Shown: in pieces, positions 29,701-40,499 of the stretch | Position numbering within the stretch: position 1 is the stretch's first letter | Layout: each line of letters starts with the position of its first letter | Origin: Orientallactaga sibirica | Lineage: Eukaryota; Chordata; Mammalia; Rodentia; Dipodidae | NCBI GenBank assembly: GCA_036365145.1 | Contig: JAEOAD010000888.1 | Span: 2,831,501-2,895,500, forward strand | Length of the DNA stretch: 64,000 nucleotides | Direction: 5' to 3' | Made by a program: the position numbers and the translations under genes | The notes under the pieces: model-generated | The model's input: the letters and a program-made list of their open reading frames with translations, nothing else | The model's database searches: none | Told to the model about the DNA's origin: nothing

Positions 29701-32700
29701 CACCCTTCAGAGAGAGAGAGAGAGAGAGAGAGCAAGAATGGGTGCACCAGGGCCTCTAGCCATTGCCAATGAACTCCAGATGCATGTGCCACTTTGTATC
29801 TGGCTTTACATGGGTACTGGGGAATCAAACCCAAGTCATTAGACTTTGCAGACAAGTAAATGTCTTAACTGCTGAGCCATCTCTCCAGCCCCAGAGCTAT
29901 CTTACCTCGCCTTCCAAGTGGTGGGATTACAGGTGTAAGGAAAGTGTAAGAGAAAAGCAAAAGAGAACTCTGGATTTGATCTCTACAGACAAGACTGTTT
30001 ATTGAAACAGCCAGGGGCCTCAGCTTTCCCACGGGATGAAGGCTGAAGCACTGAGCCAGGCTAGGGTGTAAGTTTAAAGGAGAATCCTAAGAAATTAACA
30101 GACTGGACCAGGTGCAACTGATAAGAAAATTGTAGCTGTCTGTGTCCTTGTTCAGAATAGGCTTCTTCAGCAGGAATGTCTAAGGGAGGACACTCAGATG
30201 GTCCCTAATCCTTCAAGGCCATCTAGGCTAAGAGGAGTACATCAATCAGGGAAGGGTGCCAAACTATTTTATTGCCCGAAAGCTTTAGAGATAGCTATTA
30301 ACTCTTTAGTTTTCAGGGAAAGCTATTAACCCTTCAGTCCAGACTTTGGAAGGATAAAAGAAATTGAGGAGAACTGGGGGTGAGTGGGACCTTTTGGGGA
30401 AGACTGCATGGGCCAGGACTGGGGACGAAGACTCGTCTGCAACTGCTTCAAGCTGAAGGGAGGAAGTAGATTTCTCAGGGTGTCCCACACAGTCTTGTGG
30501 AAGCTGGATGCTCAGCGGCTGATATTCAGTGGCCATGAATTCAGTGACTCACTGTGAAGTGAAGGCATGCATTCTGTCCAGGAGGAATTCAGTGAGGCAT
30601 CTGAGTATGCAAGGACCAAAAGAGAGGGTGAACATGATCATAATCAGGGGAATAAAGTACATGTCAGAGACAGGATAGGTTTAACTTGAAGGGAGTAGAG
30701 CTGTGAGATTTTTTTTTTTTTAACATAGCAATAGAGATCTTAGTTGGTCACAGAGAGATGTCAGGTCACATGTAGAGAAATAGTATTATTGGCCATTAAA
30801 AAGGCTAATACAAGCCAGACCTGGTGGTACATGCTTTTAATCCCAGTACTTGGGAGGCAGAAGGAAGAGGTTCAATTCTCCAGTTTGAGGCAGATGCCTG
30901 ATGGCATACATAGTGTTCAATTCCAGGTCAGCCTGGGTCCCAGTCTCTCCCTACCTTTCTCTCTTTCTCTGTCTCTAATAAATAAAAAAAAAAAAAAAAA
31001 AAAAGGCTAATACAGGGGCTGGAGAGATGGCTTAGTGGTTAAGGTGTTTGCCTGCAAAGCCAAAGGATCCCAGTTCAATTCTCTAAGACCCACATAAGCC
31101 AGATGCACAAGGGGGCACATGCATCTGGAGTTCGTTTGCAATGGCTGGAGGCCCTAGTATGCCCATTCTCTCTCTCTCTCTCTTTCTTTCTCTCCCCTTC
31201 TCTGCCTCTTTCTCACAAATATATATAGATATAGATATTTTAAAAGGCTAATACAGCCCAAAATATTATTGGCTCTGGATTGGTAACATTTACCTCTCCA
31301 CAATCATTGTAGTCCATTGTTGAAGTCACACAGGTGTGGATTTTGGCAGTTTTAGCTTTTAGTTTTTTGTTTGCCAAACTTCATCTTGCAGTTTGTGTAC
31401 ATACTAGGCTATTATCCCACATCTATCTTATGAACAGGCAAGGAGGCAGCTCAGGAGAGTGATAGTTATCAGAGCCATTAGGAAAGAAACACCTAGATCA
31501 TGTCAAATCTATTAGCCATTATGATCTGGTTATTATCCATGTATGAGTTTTCTTGCATGTGACATGACATTTACAGATGACATGAACATTATATTTAAGG
31601 TAGAAAAATAATAATAATAATATAGGAGTTGGGTAAGGAAGAAGGAGTCGTTAGCTTGGATGGGAGGTTCATTGGAATTTGTGGAAATACAAAGATTTAG
31701 TTTAGGTAAGGTAGGAAGTATAAGATATTAGTATTGAAGCAATATTTGAAATATCTTAAAATTATTTTAAATTCAGGTATGATAGAGGTTACAAAATTAA
31801 TTTTGAAATTTAGGTTTAAAGGGTTTTTTTCTTGTATGTGTGTGTTAAGTCTTTAATATAGAAGGTTTATGGTCTTTACTTACTTGGTCCAAAGATCAAA
31901 AAGTCTTATCTTTAGTTTGTTTGTTTTTGTTTTTTGTTTTTGAAATGCTAAAACTTTGATTAGTCTTAATAATTTGTTATTGTCAGTTGTTTATTTTATA
32001 AACATAATGAAATTGTGTTTTATAGAATTATACTGGCTATATAATACAGTGACATATATTTTTATATAATTAGACTCAGTTTTATTTATTAGAATAAGTT
32101 TATAGCAAATAAACAAAAGTCTTTGATTAACAGGAAACATAATAATTTACAACATTTGTTTATATTATAAACATAATGAAATTATGTCTTATATAATTAT
32201 AACTTGGTTATATAATACAATAGGAAATATAGTTCAAGGCCACCCTGAGAATACAGTTAATTCCAATCAGTTTATACCAATGAACAGTCAAAAACCCAAA
32301 AGGAAAAAAAAAAAAAAAAAAGAAAAGAAACCTATTGTTGTAAACAGGTGTCCTATGTAACAAAAATAAAGACTTAGTTTTGATTTTTATGTCACATTTA
32401 GATAGAGTTTAAAAAAACAAAACTAGTTAAAATATCTTGATCTTGTTAACTTTGATATTGATATAGGGAAACTAAAGGTTACAGAACTGGCACCAGAGAT
32501 GGAGTGAAGAATCAGTCTATTTTTACATCAGCATGAGTCCAGGGAAAAATCTCTTCCAAAGCCTGAAAAAATGGTTAATTAGTAGAGAGACATCTGTAGC
32601 TGTGTTGTGGAGTTAAGAAGAAATATAAGATAATTTCAGTACTGGTCAGAAGCTGTAATACAAACTGTGGCCTTGAAACAGTACAAAAACTACAGTGTCA

Positions 32701-35700
32701 GTACAAAAGACTATGTAGTATGGGACATAATTAGCACAAAAGTTTATTACAGCACAAGACATAACTTTTTGCCAGAGGCCTTTAACTTTTTTTTATCATA
32801 ATATGAGGTATGACATTATAAATAAATTTATCACCTTATTATAGAAAATTGTTTGAACTATGTAAACAATTAAGGCAAAAGAAATACAGAGAATCAGCTT
32901 TTTCCCAGCACTCGGGAGGCAGATAGGAGGATCGCTGAGAGTTAGGCCACCCTAGATACATTAATTCCAGGTCAGCCTGGACCAGAGTGAGACCCTACCT
33001 CGCAAAACAAAAAAAAAAAAAAAAAAAGAAATACAGAGAAACAGCTTTATTTATAAGGTAGGCACATCTTATTTTTTAAACATGTATAGGCAGAACGTGT
33101 CAAGTAAAACAGCATAAAGTTTTGGCATTTGTATTTGGTAACATCTTTGATTAGTTTAGATATCTGTGTGGGTACCAATTACCCTACAAACTGGAAGCAG
33201 AACAGCAGCATTTAAGATCATTTTTGTAGAGCAGGGAACATGTCTTAAGTATTAATATAACTATAAGGAATGAACTTAAGAGACCAGAAATGAGACAATT
33301 ATTTAAGAAAAACCTTGATTGAGACTGAGTATACATAGCTTATGAATAAAGCCAAACCTGGTCATTGTTGAGATAAATTAGTCTGATTTTAACATACATT
33401 AGAAACATTTTGATAGACATAAAGTGATTTCTTCATCTTACTTTTAATCATTGAATCATTTTTAAGTTTAGCATAATGCAATATTTACGAATGGTAGAAT
33501 ATATGAAGTCTAGACAAGCTTATATTAACATTGTTTGTATATTGCAAGCTTTCCTAGGACAGGAGGAGTTTCCTCTGTTTCCCTAAAAACAAAGACACAA
33601 TGACTAAATCACCTTTTATAAGACTTAAACAATAACCTCAGTGATAATCACCCAGTAAAACTGCATGAACAAGACAAGAACTATCTTAAGGTTAGAGTTG
33701 TTTGTTTTTTAGCTATAATAATCTTATTAAATAGTAAAAGGTTGACAAATGGAGGAATATAGCAAACTTGGTTGAGAACTTTTACAACCATTATCATAAC
33801 CAGATTAATATCAGTGAGTTAAAGTTTTTCAGTTTACCATCTGAATACCATAGCATCCTGTTACCAGCCAGGGCCATCCTTTGTTAGTCTGATATAAACC
33901 CTAGGAGTCTGTAATCTGATCAGGTATTTTAAGACTTAGTCAGCTTTGTTTTTAACCTTCTGATTAAGCTTATTCATACCTTCATCTACATACTTTTACC
34001 TTACAATCTGTGTAACCACACTGTAACAATCTTCTTCATCAAGCATTTACCAACATTTAAGTTTTTTTCCAGTTTATCTTCCTTAGTCAGTTTATCTTGT
34101 AATTGCCAACAAAAACTTCCTTACCATAAGACTTTTAATATGACCATTTAAGTTTTTGTTTTTTTGTTTTTTTGTTTTTTTTTTGGTTTTTCGAGATAGG
34201 GTCTCACTCTGGCCCAGGCTGGCCTGGAATTAACTATGTAGTCTCAGGGTGGCCTTGAACTCATATGATGATCCTCCTACCTCTGCCTCCCAAGTGCTGG
34301 GATTAAAGGCATGCACCACCACGCCCAGCTCAAGTTTTTTTTTTTTATAACTTCTGCTTGTATTTTTTTTTTAATATTTATGTTACATTTAGATAAGGTT
34401 TAAATAAGCAAACAAAAACTCATTAAAACTCATTAAAAATTTTGTTAAACATTTAGTTTTTTTGTAGTCAGAGTTTTTTTTTGTTTTTTTTGTTTGTTTT
34501 TTTTTTTGGTTTTGCAAGGTAGGGTCTCACTCTGGTCCAGGCTGACCTGAAATTCACTATGTAGTCTCAGGGTGGCCTCGAACTCTCGGTGATCCTCCTA
34601 CCTCTGCCTAATAAATAACTAAATAAATGGGATTAAAATCTTTGAAAAACATGAATCTTGATTTTGTTAAACATTTAGTATTTTTTAGTAGTCAGAGTTT
34701 AACAGTAGAAAATATAGGTATAGCTCAATTTAACTTTGATTTAAAATATGACAATATAAATAAATTTACCAACTTATTATAAAGACTAAAGTCTGAACTA
34801 CGTGAACAATTAAGGTGAGAAAAAAATATGAAGCATGAAAACTTTTAAGTTAATCCATTTTATCACAGGCAACCCAAACCTTCTTTAGTTTAAGTCCCAT
34901 AACTTTTTATATCATTTTCATATTCTTTTAATAACATACCTTACAATAATCTTTTACCTTATAAAGTCTTTTTTTGATCCAAAAACACATCTCTTTCTGT
35001 AGAAGCAAGATTAGAATTTGGTATACAAATATGTCTATTATTATAGTAAGTATGAATAAGCATGTTGTGAAAAACAGAGGCTAATTTAAATATATTGTAA
35101 ACCTGGTTTTAATAATATAACATCATCTTAAAATATATGAGCATCAGAACATTTAATGACCATAAGCATTGGAACAATTAATAACTTTAAATTTAGTCAT
35201 ACATAAGGACAGACTACATGAAACATAGAACACATGACATGACATGGTTGGCCAACATCAAACATGACAACGTGAAACATGGAGAGACATCCTTTTAAGA
35301 TTGTAGTTATGTTTTGGATTGGTGAGGATTTAATCTTAACAGGGCAACAGCCAGTTGAATTTAAAGTTGTCATTTTTTCTTTGGTAGCTTGTCATGAAAA
35401 AAACAGGGGGAAAGGGAAAAGAAAGGAAAAAACCCTAGAAGCTGTATCATGATTTTAACTTTTAGCAAGGAGAGAGAAATCAGATGTCCATATGTAGAAG
35501 TTAAAGATGCCCAGTAAAGACAGGAGTTTCTTTAAGAGGGTAGAGTTTGTGTTTCATTTAGTGAGATGGCTTTAATTTGGAGTGAGACAGAGAGGCCCTG
35601 GAAAGTCATAGCCAGATGGCAGAACTGTGTGTGAGAGGTAGAGTTTTAGAAGGGACAGGATTTTAGAGGGTTTGGGTGACAGAGGAGAATTTGTTAGGTA

Positions 35701-38700
35701 GAACAAGAAGTACAAAGGGAAGGGCAGGAATGGAGGACAAAGAAGCCCTGAAGGTAAGGAACCTCTGACCACTTGCCATGTCTTCTGGAGGAAGTTATCA
35801 AGATCAATAAGAATATTGAAGTCAAAAGTACTAAATTCAGGCCAGTAGTGGCCATTATCTAAGGAATACTGTAGTCAGATTTGAATAGAGAGTTGGAGTA
35901 ATTTTGCAGGCAGGAGCTCAGGAAGTTTGAGCTCCTTTAAATTAGCCTTGAGACATGCCAATGGAGTGTCTTTTGGAACTGATAATTTTGAGCCCATTGT
36001 GGAGGACAAGGACTAAAGTGGCCAATACTGCCATCAGGGATGTCTCCCAGGCTTAGGGAAGGTAAACGAAGCCCAAGGTTTAGGAGGGAGCATCCTCACA
36101 CTCATAAGGCTTGGGGTGTCAGATGGAACAACATGTGGGAGGCTCCCAGAGTCTCTGATCATCCATGGACCAAAAAGTGGGAAACTTCCAGAGTTTCTAA
36201 GGCTGGGACAGGGCACCTCTGCCATATACCAAGAACGAATGCCTTGTCCTGAAGCTGTAATTTGATGTGGGTGTGGTTGCAGCAGATCACATGGTGAGAG
36301 GCCTCTAGTCTGGAGTTCAAAAGTCTGGTGGGAGAGGGTGAAAGAAGAAAAGGAAGCTGGAAAGACTGAAGGTTTCAGGTCACAGGTAGCTGTTTAGTTC
36401 AGAGTAGTGAGCACAATGAGTTTTTCTATTCCTGAGAGAGTGAAACATTGGCAGGGAAAAAAAAGGAGAGAGGAAGGGGGGGGGCATGCAGCCCGAAAGG
36501 CCCAGAGGGGTATCCGAAACACAGCACTAGAATGTAAGGAAAGTATAAGAGAAAAGCAAAAGAGAACACTGGATTTGATCTCAACAGACAAACTGTTTAT
36601 TAAGAGGAACAGCCAGGGGCCTCAGCTTTCCCACGGGATGAAGGCTGAAGCACTGAGCCAGGCTAGGGTGTAAGTTTATAAGGAGAATCCTAAGACAAAC
36701 AGACTGTGCCAGGTGCAGCTAATAAGAAAATTGTAGCTGTTTGTGTCCTTGTTCAGAACAGGCTTCTTCAGCCAGGAATGTCTAAGGGAGGACACTCAGA
36801 TGGTCTCTGGTCCTTCAAGGCCATCTAGGCTAAAGGGAGTACATCAATCAGGGAAAGTGTCAAACTTCTTTACTGCCTGCAAGCTTTAGGGATAGCTATT
36901 AACTCTTTAGTTCCCTTTAGTTTTCAGGGAAGGCTATTAACCCTTCAACAGGTATTGTTGGGGTCCCCCCAAGGCCAGCTCAGGAGGGACAATAGGGTCT
37001 CTGCCGAATTGGGGTGAGCAGCGCAGAGTCACGACACAGACTCCGGGAGTTGGGTGAAAGCGGAAGTGAGAATCCACAAACTCGTTTATTCAGGAAGTGC
37101 ACATGGGTTTTAAGGGGCTGTTAATCCTTGTATGGGGCGGTCCCCTTTTGGTGACCAATGACAGCTTGTCTCTGGACAGGACATCTCGTAGTAGGCTTCT
37201 CGCGAGCATGGGGCTGTAACTTGTCACATCGAGCCTGCGCAAAACGCCATTTTTACAGAAGCCACTTCCTGTTGTCTTCTGCCATGTGGTCTGGCTAGGA
37301 CCAGGCCTGTATTGTGCCATACATATCCTCCTTTTTGTTTTTATTATTGGCAACCCTGAGAGGTATGGTTTATTGCCAAGCCATTGTTGAACCCAGGCCC
37401 CAAGGGATCATCATACATGACAGTGCCTGTCTTAGGTTGTTCCATCTCATGGAGCCTTACCCGTCATGGGCCAAATGCCACCTAGGTGAGAAAACCCGAG
37501 GGGGATGGCCTGGTATGGCTTTTGGAAAGCCATTGTTGAACCCAGGCCCCAAGGGATCGTATGAGCCACAATTCTGGACCCTTGACTAGGACATTTCATT
37601 AGAAAGCTTGTTGAGACGATTCCAAGAGAGACAGTGCTGTGGGCTGGAACTGGGAGCAGCCTGCGGAAGGGGAAAAGGAAGTTGACTCTAGGGAGAGGAA
37701 GGGAGAATGTCTTGGTCAGGTGCTCTACGGGGTGAAGGCTGGAGGAGCAAGAGATGGGTCAGGGGATCTGAGTGAGTTCCCTAGCTTTGAGGGCAGTAGA
37801 GGTCAGACAGGCCCAGGATTTTTGCCCTCAGATAAGGGAAGCTCTTGAGGGTCTAACAGCAGGAAAGTCCTGATCCAGTTGAGTTTATTGAGTGAGTTTC
37901 ATTTGGGTTACAAGACGGAGACGATATTGTGGCGACAGGGTAGAAATAGTGTCATTGAGAGCCTGATACTTCCCATCACTGACAGGAGTCCAGCATGGGC
38001 AACAGCAGTGTGAACTGATGGAAGGGTTAACTCGGAGAGAGACTAGCTCTTGTCTACTACCTAGATGTGGAGTTAGTGAGGCACTGAAATGCCAGTCCTC
38101 TCACACCTCACATCTCTACCAGTTTGTGAGATTGGACCATCGCCCTCATTTGTCAAACTACGAAATCCAGATATTAGAGACTTACCTGGAAGAAAGATCT
38201 CAGGCAGGTGCAGCAGCTCACCCCTGTAAGCAGAAGCAGGAAGACAGTGAGTTCTAGTCTAGCCGGGGCTACATAGACCCTGCCTAGAACCAGGCATGGT
38301 GGCACACTTTAATCCCAGCACTGGGGAGGCTGAGGTAGGAGAATTACTGTGAGTTCAAGGCCAGCCCTGGGCTACACAGTGAGTTCCAGGTCAGCTTGGG
38401 CTAGAGTAAAGCCCAACCCAAAAAAAAATTGAAAAAGAGGGCTGGAGAGATGGCTTAGCGCTTAAGGCCCTTGCCTGCAAAGTCAAAGGACCTGGTGTAC
38501 CCATTCTCTTGGTCACTCTCTCTCTCTCTATCTGCCTCTGTCTCTCTCAAATAAATAAATAAATTGAAAACTTAGAGAGAGGGCTAGAGAGATGGCTTAG
38601 CAGTTAAGGCGTTTGCTGGCAAAGCCAAAGGAACTCTGTTTGATTCCCAGGACCCACGTAGGCCAGATGCATAAGGTGGCGCATGCGTCTGGAGTTCATT

Positions 38701-40255
38701 TGCAGTGGCTGGAGGTCCTGGCGTGCCCATTCTCTCTCTTGCTCTCTCTGTCGCTTTCTTTCACACTCTCTCAAATAAATAAAAAAAAAGTTTTTTTAAA
38801 TCTTAGAGCGAGCCCTGCTTCAAAACAAAAAACCAGAAGCCGGGCATGGTGGCGCACGCCTTTAATCCCAGCACTTGGGAGGCAGAGGTAGGAGGATTGC
38901 CGTGAGTTCAAGGCCACCCTGAGACTACACAGTGAATTCCAGGTCAGCCTGGACTAGAGCAAGACCCTACCTCGTAAAACCAAAAATAATAAATAAATAA
39001 ATATAAATAAATAAAGAAAGAAAGAACCAGGGCTGGAGAGATGGCTTAGTGGTTAAGCACTTGCCTGTGAAGCCTAAGGACCCTGGTTCGAGGCTCGATT
39101 CCCCAGTACCAATGTAAGGCAGATGTACAAGGTGGCATATGCATCTGGAGTTCGTTTGCAGTGGCTGGAGGCCCTGATGTGCCCATTCTCTCTCTCTGCC
39201 TCTTTCTGTCTGTTGTTCCAAATAAATAAATACAAATAAAAAATTTTTAAAAACAGGGTGGAGGTATAGCTCAGTAGATAAGAGTATTTGTCTAGCATGC
39301 ATGAAGTCTCAGCATCACAAAACTGGCTGTGGTAGCATACACTGGTCCTATTACTGGAGCCTGGTAGCAGCCTTAGCCTTCCGAGTGCTGGGATTACTGG
39401 TTTGTGCCACCACACCTGACTCAAAGGTCACCCATCTTAATTAATTAATTAATTTCCAGATAAGGTCTTACTCTAGTTCAGGCTAGTCTCAGGCTGGTCT
39501 AGAACTCACAGAGATCCTCCTACCTCAGCCTCCAGAGACAGGGATTAAGGCGTGCCAACACCACACCAGATTTAATTTTTTTAAAAAATTTACATTTATT
39601 TGGGAGAAAGTGAGAGAAAAAGGGAGAGAGAGAGAATGGGCATGCCATTCTCTTTGGGCCTCTAGCAAGTGAACTCCAGACGCATGCACTACCTTGTGGT
39701 CTGGCTCTACATGGGTCCTGGGGAATCAAAGCCAGGTCGTTAGGCTTTGCAGGCAAGCATCTTGAGTGCTGAGCCATCTCTCTAGCTCTCTGGCTTTCAA
39801 TTTTTAATTTTTTTATTTTTCGAGGTAGTATCTCATTCTAGTCCAGGCTGACCTGGAATTCACTATGTAGTCTCAGGGTGGCCTCAAACTCACAGTGATC
39901 CTCCTATCTCTGCCTCCTGAGTGCTAGGATTCTAAAGACTTATGCCATGACTTTTAATTTTTAAGAATTGTTATGTTTTAAAATTCCTGAAAAGTTAACC
40001 TGCAATAGCACTATTGGGAAGTTTCTGCAGAGAAGGAGGGGCCGCTACTATTTGAGTGTTAAGAAAACTCTAGGTACAGTTGTTTGGAAACTAACGTGAT
40101 CACCCCTCCCTGTATAGGTGGTATTTTGGTCCCTTAATGAAGAGTCGGATTTTGATGTGGCATTCAACCTGGGGGCCACTGGTGTCATGACTGATTATCC
40201 CACAGCCTTGAGGCGCTACCTGGACAACCATCAACCAACAGCCTTAACCTCCTAA
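22635..40255 (+). CDS. GDPD3: GDPD3, glycerophosphodiester phosphodiesterase domain protein 3 (10 coding exons, 318 aa)
   Basis: Exons: 22635-22773, 23040-23082, 23264-23399, 23479-23524, 23632-23750, 23827-23916, 24567-24700, 28515-28574, 28675-28726 and 40118-40255. The 957-nt reading frame is unbroken. The protein has an N-terminal hydrophobic segment (about 3-23, a membrane anchor) followed by the GDPD barrel. Family active-site residues are present: HRGG (H44, R45), EN (53-54), E71-L-D73, and H86-D87. A second hydrophobic stretch lies in exon 7. Family members of this branch are lysophospholipase D enzymes that release lysophosphatidic acid from lysophospholipids at ER membranes; that activity is inferred from homology. 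Introns 7 (3.8 kb) and 9 (11.4 kb) are inflated by repeats, and the last exon lies far from the rest. The length equals human GDPD3. Confidence 0.96.
24815..25620 (-). mobile_element. B4-like and B1 SINEs in GDPD3 intron 7
   Basis: A B1+ID composite (B4-like) lies on the minus strand at about 24820-25015, degenerate B1 at about 25018-25120, B1 at about 25135-25285 and B1 at about 25470-25620. Confidence 0.68.
25968..28155. mobile_element. SINE cluster in GDPD3 intron 7
   Basis: B1 fragment 25968-26090; Dip + 26205-26405; B1 fragment 26425-26480; B1 + 26595-26740 with a very long A tail; Dip + 26746-26900; (ACTC)n 27005-27038; B4-like + 27040-27250; Dip + 27255-27450; Dip + 27464-27660; Dip − 27685-27808; and B1 + 28005-28155 with a long A tail. 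Confidence 0.8.
29010..29895 (-). mobile_element. B1/Dip cluster, minus strand, in GDPD3 intron 9
   Basis: A partial B1 (29010-29060) is split by a full B1 (29065-29230). A Dip remnant lies at about 29345-29390, B1 at about 29400-29560, B1 at 29562-29700 and Dip at 29706-29893. The provirus begins 40 bp further on. Confidence 0.78.
29934..30336 (-). repeat. 3' LTR of the ERV1 provirus
   Basis: It has TG...CA ends (read on the + strand from 'tgtaagga' to 'cccttca'). A minus-strand AATAAA lies at 30003-29998. It pairs with 36533-36947. Confidence 0.88.
30549..30680 (-). pseudogene. Env transmembrane-tail remnant of the ERV
   Basis: The minus-strand reading gives a hydrophobic segment followed by FGPCIL and a short cytoplasmic tail, ending at a TGA (30551-30549). 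It lies about 210 bp before the 3' LTR, where an env end is expected. The upstream env sequence is not recognisable. Confidence 0.6.
31260..35400. repeat. AT-rich, internally duplicated core of the ERV
   Basis: This region is much more AT-rich than its flanks. A segment around 32790-32890 ('ataaataaatttatcaccttattata...aacaattaagg') recurs at 34745-34830, and 32375-32400 recurs at 34370-34400, an offset of about 2 kb. A shorter duplication pairs about 31995-32060 with 32155-32225. No reading frame of note is seen on either strand. Confidence 0.65.
35700..35997 (-). pseudogene. Degenerate gag matrix-like segment of the ERV
   Basis: An ATG followed by Gly (a myristoylation-type start) at 35997-35992 opens a frame that stops at 35877-35875. 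Past the stop the same frame continues with a WPE...DFNIL...DLDNF pattern typical of class I gag matrix, and further similarity continues in another frame from about 35780. With one stop and one frameshift it cannot encode a full product. Confidence 0.7.
36512..36529 (-). promoter_or_regulatory. Primer-binding-site-like sequence, tRNA-His type
   Basis: Three bases inside the 5' LTR, the minus strand reads TAGTGCTGTGTTTCGGAT. This matches the 3' end complement of tRNA-His at about 14 of 18 positions, by comparison with the known His-type primer site of the HERV-H group. Confidence 0.6.
36533..36947 (-). repeat. 5' LTR of the ERV1 provirus
   Basis: It is 415 bp, with the same ends as the partner LTR and AATAAA at 36601-36596 on the minus strand. 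It includes a small local duplication ('ctttagttccctttagtt') near 36905-36922 that the partner lacks. Confidence 0.88.
36956..37323 (-). mobile_element. LTR of a second, unrelated retroviral element, minus orientation
   Basis: A 368-bp sequence with TG...CA ends, AATAAA on the minus strand at 37090-37085, and a GGGACCCCAACA-type 3' end. A purine-rich tract (37324-37340, minus strand AAAACAAAAAGGAGGATA) precedes it as a polypurine tract would, marking it as a 3' LTR. The class is probably ERV2/ERVK, by style only. Confidence 0.7.
37324..37990 (-). mobile_element. Probable internal remnant of the second retroviral element
   Basis: Sequence adjoining the polypurine tract. It contains a roughly 45-bp motif repeated at 37363-37409 and 37511-37558 ('agccattgttgaacccaggc'). 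Minus-strand frames are short and broken, and no retroviral protein was recognised. The outer limit is a guess. Confidence 0.4.
38285..39940. mobile_element. SINE cluster before GDPD3 exon 10
   Basis: B1 + 38285-38430; Dip + 38440-38560 (deleted middle); Dip + 38582-38790; B1 + 38838-38985; Dip + 39029-39235; ID-like + 39255-39320; B1 − 39440-39570; Dip − 39595-39790; and B1 − 39805-39940. Confidence 0.8.
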
Positions 40256-40320
40256 GTCTGAGGCCCCCTCTCTTCCTGAAAAATAAATAAATAAATATTT
40301 TCTTGTCAGTAACAGAGTTG
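40256..40320 (+). terminator. GDPD3: GDPD3 3' UTR end and poly(A) signal
   Basis: Overlapping AATAAA hexamers (first at 40282-40287) start 26 bp after the TAA at 40253-40255. They are followed by a T-rich, GT-containing stretch, so the 3' UTR is very short, about 50-65 nt. Repeated AATAAA is typical of local SINE tails, but no SINE body adjoins it here. Confidence 0.75.
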
Positions 40321-40367
40321 TGCTTGTGGTTGGATGGTCAATCTTGGAAAACTATAAAGATGGCAGT

Positions 40368-40451
40368 TTGTGGTGTGGGGATATAACTGTAGTGAAACAC
40401 TTGGCTATCATGAGCAAGGCCTTTGGTTCAGTCCCTAGACAGACAGAGTCA

Positions 40452-40496
<45 letters not shown>
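40368..40496 (+). repeat. ID-like element with (CA)n microsatellite
   Basis: A degenerate ID-like body lies at 40368-40440. A pure CA tract of about 20 units follows at 40455-40496 and is likely polymorphic. Confidence 0.7.
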
Positions 40497-40498
<2 letters not shown>

Positions 40499-40499
40499 T

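Larger units (their letters stand above)
29934..36947 (-). mobile_element. Endogenous retrovirus, class I (gammaretrovirus-like), reverse orientation, inactive
   Basis: Two similar LTRs (29934-30336 and 36533-36947) bound a 6.2-kb interior, with the 5-bp target repeat ACAGG at 29929-29933 and 36948-36952. Orientation is minus, because AATAAA lies near the 3' end of each LTR on that strand and a primer-binding-like site follows the 36533 LTR. Minus-strand gag-matrix-like sequence lies at about 35997-35700, broken by an in-frame stop at 35877-35875 and a frame change near 35780. An env transmembrane-tail-like segment lies at about 30680-30549. Between them about 4 kb is AT-rich and duplicated, and I recognise no pol. 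SINEs interrupt it (about 30808-31005, Dip 31013-31240, 32900-33020, 34170-34330, 34490-34610). By eye the LTRs differ by roughly 20 substitutions plus indels, so it is an old, defective copy. Confidence 0.88.

Noticed and set aside
31013..31240. tRNA-like A and B boxes, here and in many other Dip copies
   Set aside because: They belong to tRNA-derived SINEs, not functional tRNA genes; there is no cloverleaf or proper 3' end.
32000..35400. AT-rich region considered as an origin or matrix-attachment site
   Set aside because: It lies inside a retroviral element and its composition is explained more simply as part of that element; no specific motif supports an origin.
29934..36947. Plus-strand orientation of the provirus
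   Set aside because: The poly(A) signals in the LTRs, the primer-like site, and the gag-like and env-like readings all point to the minus strand.
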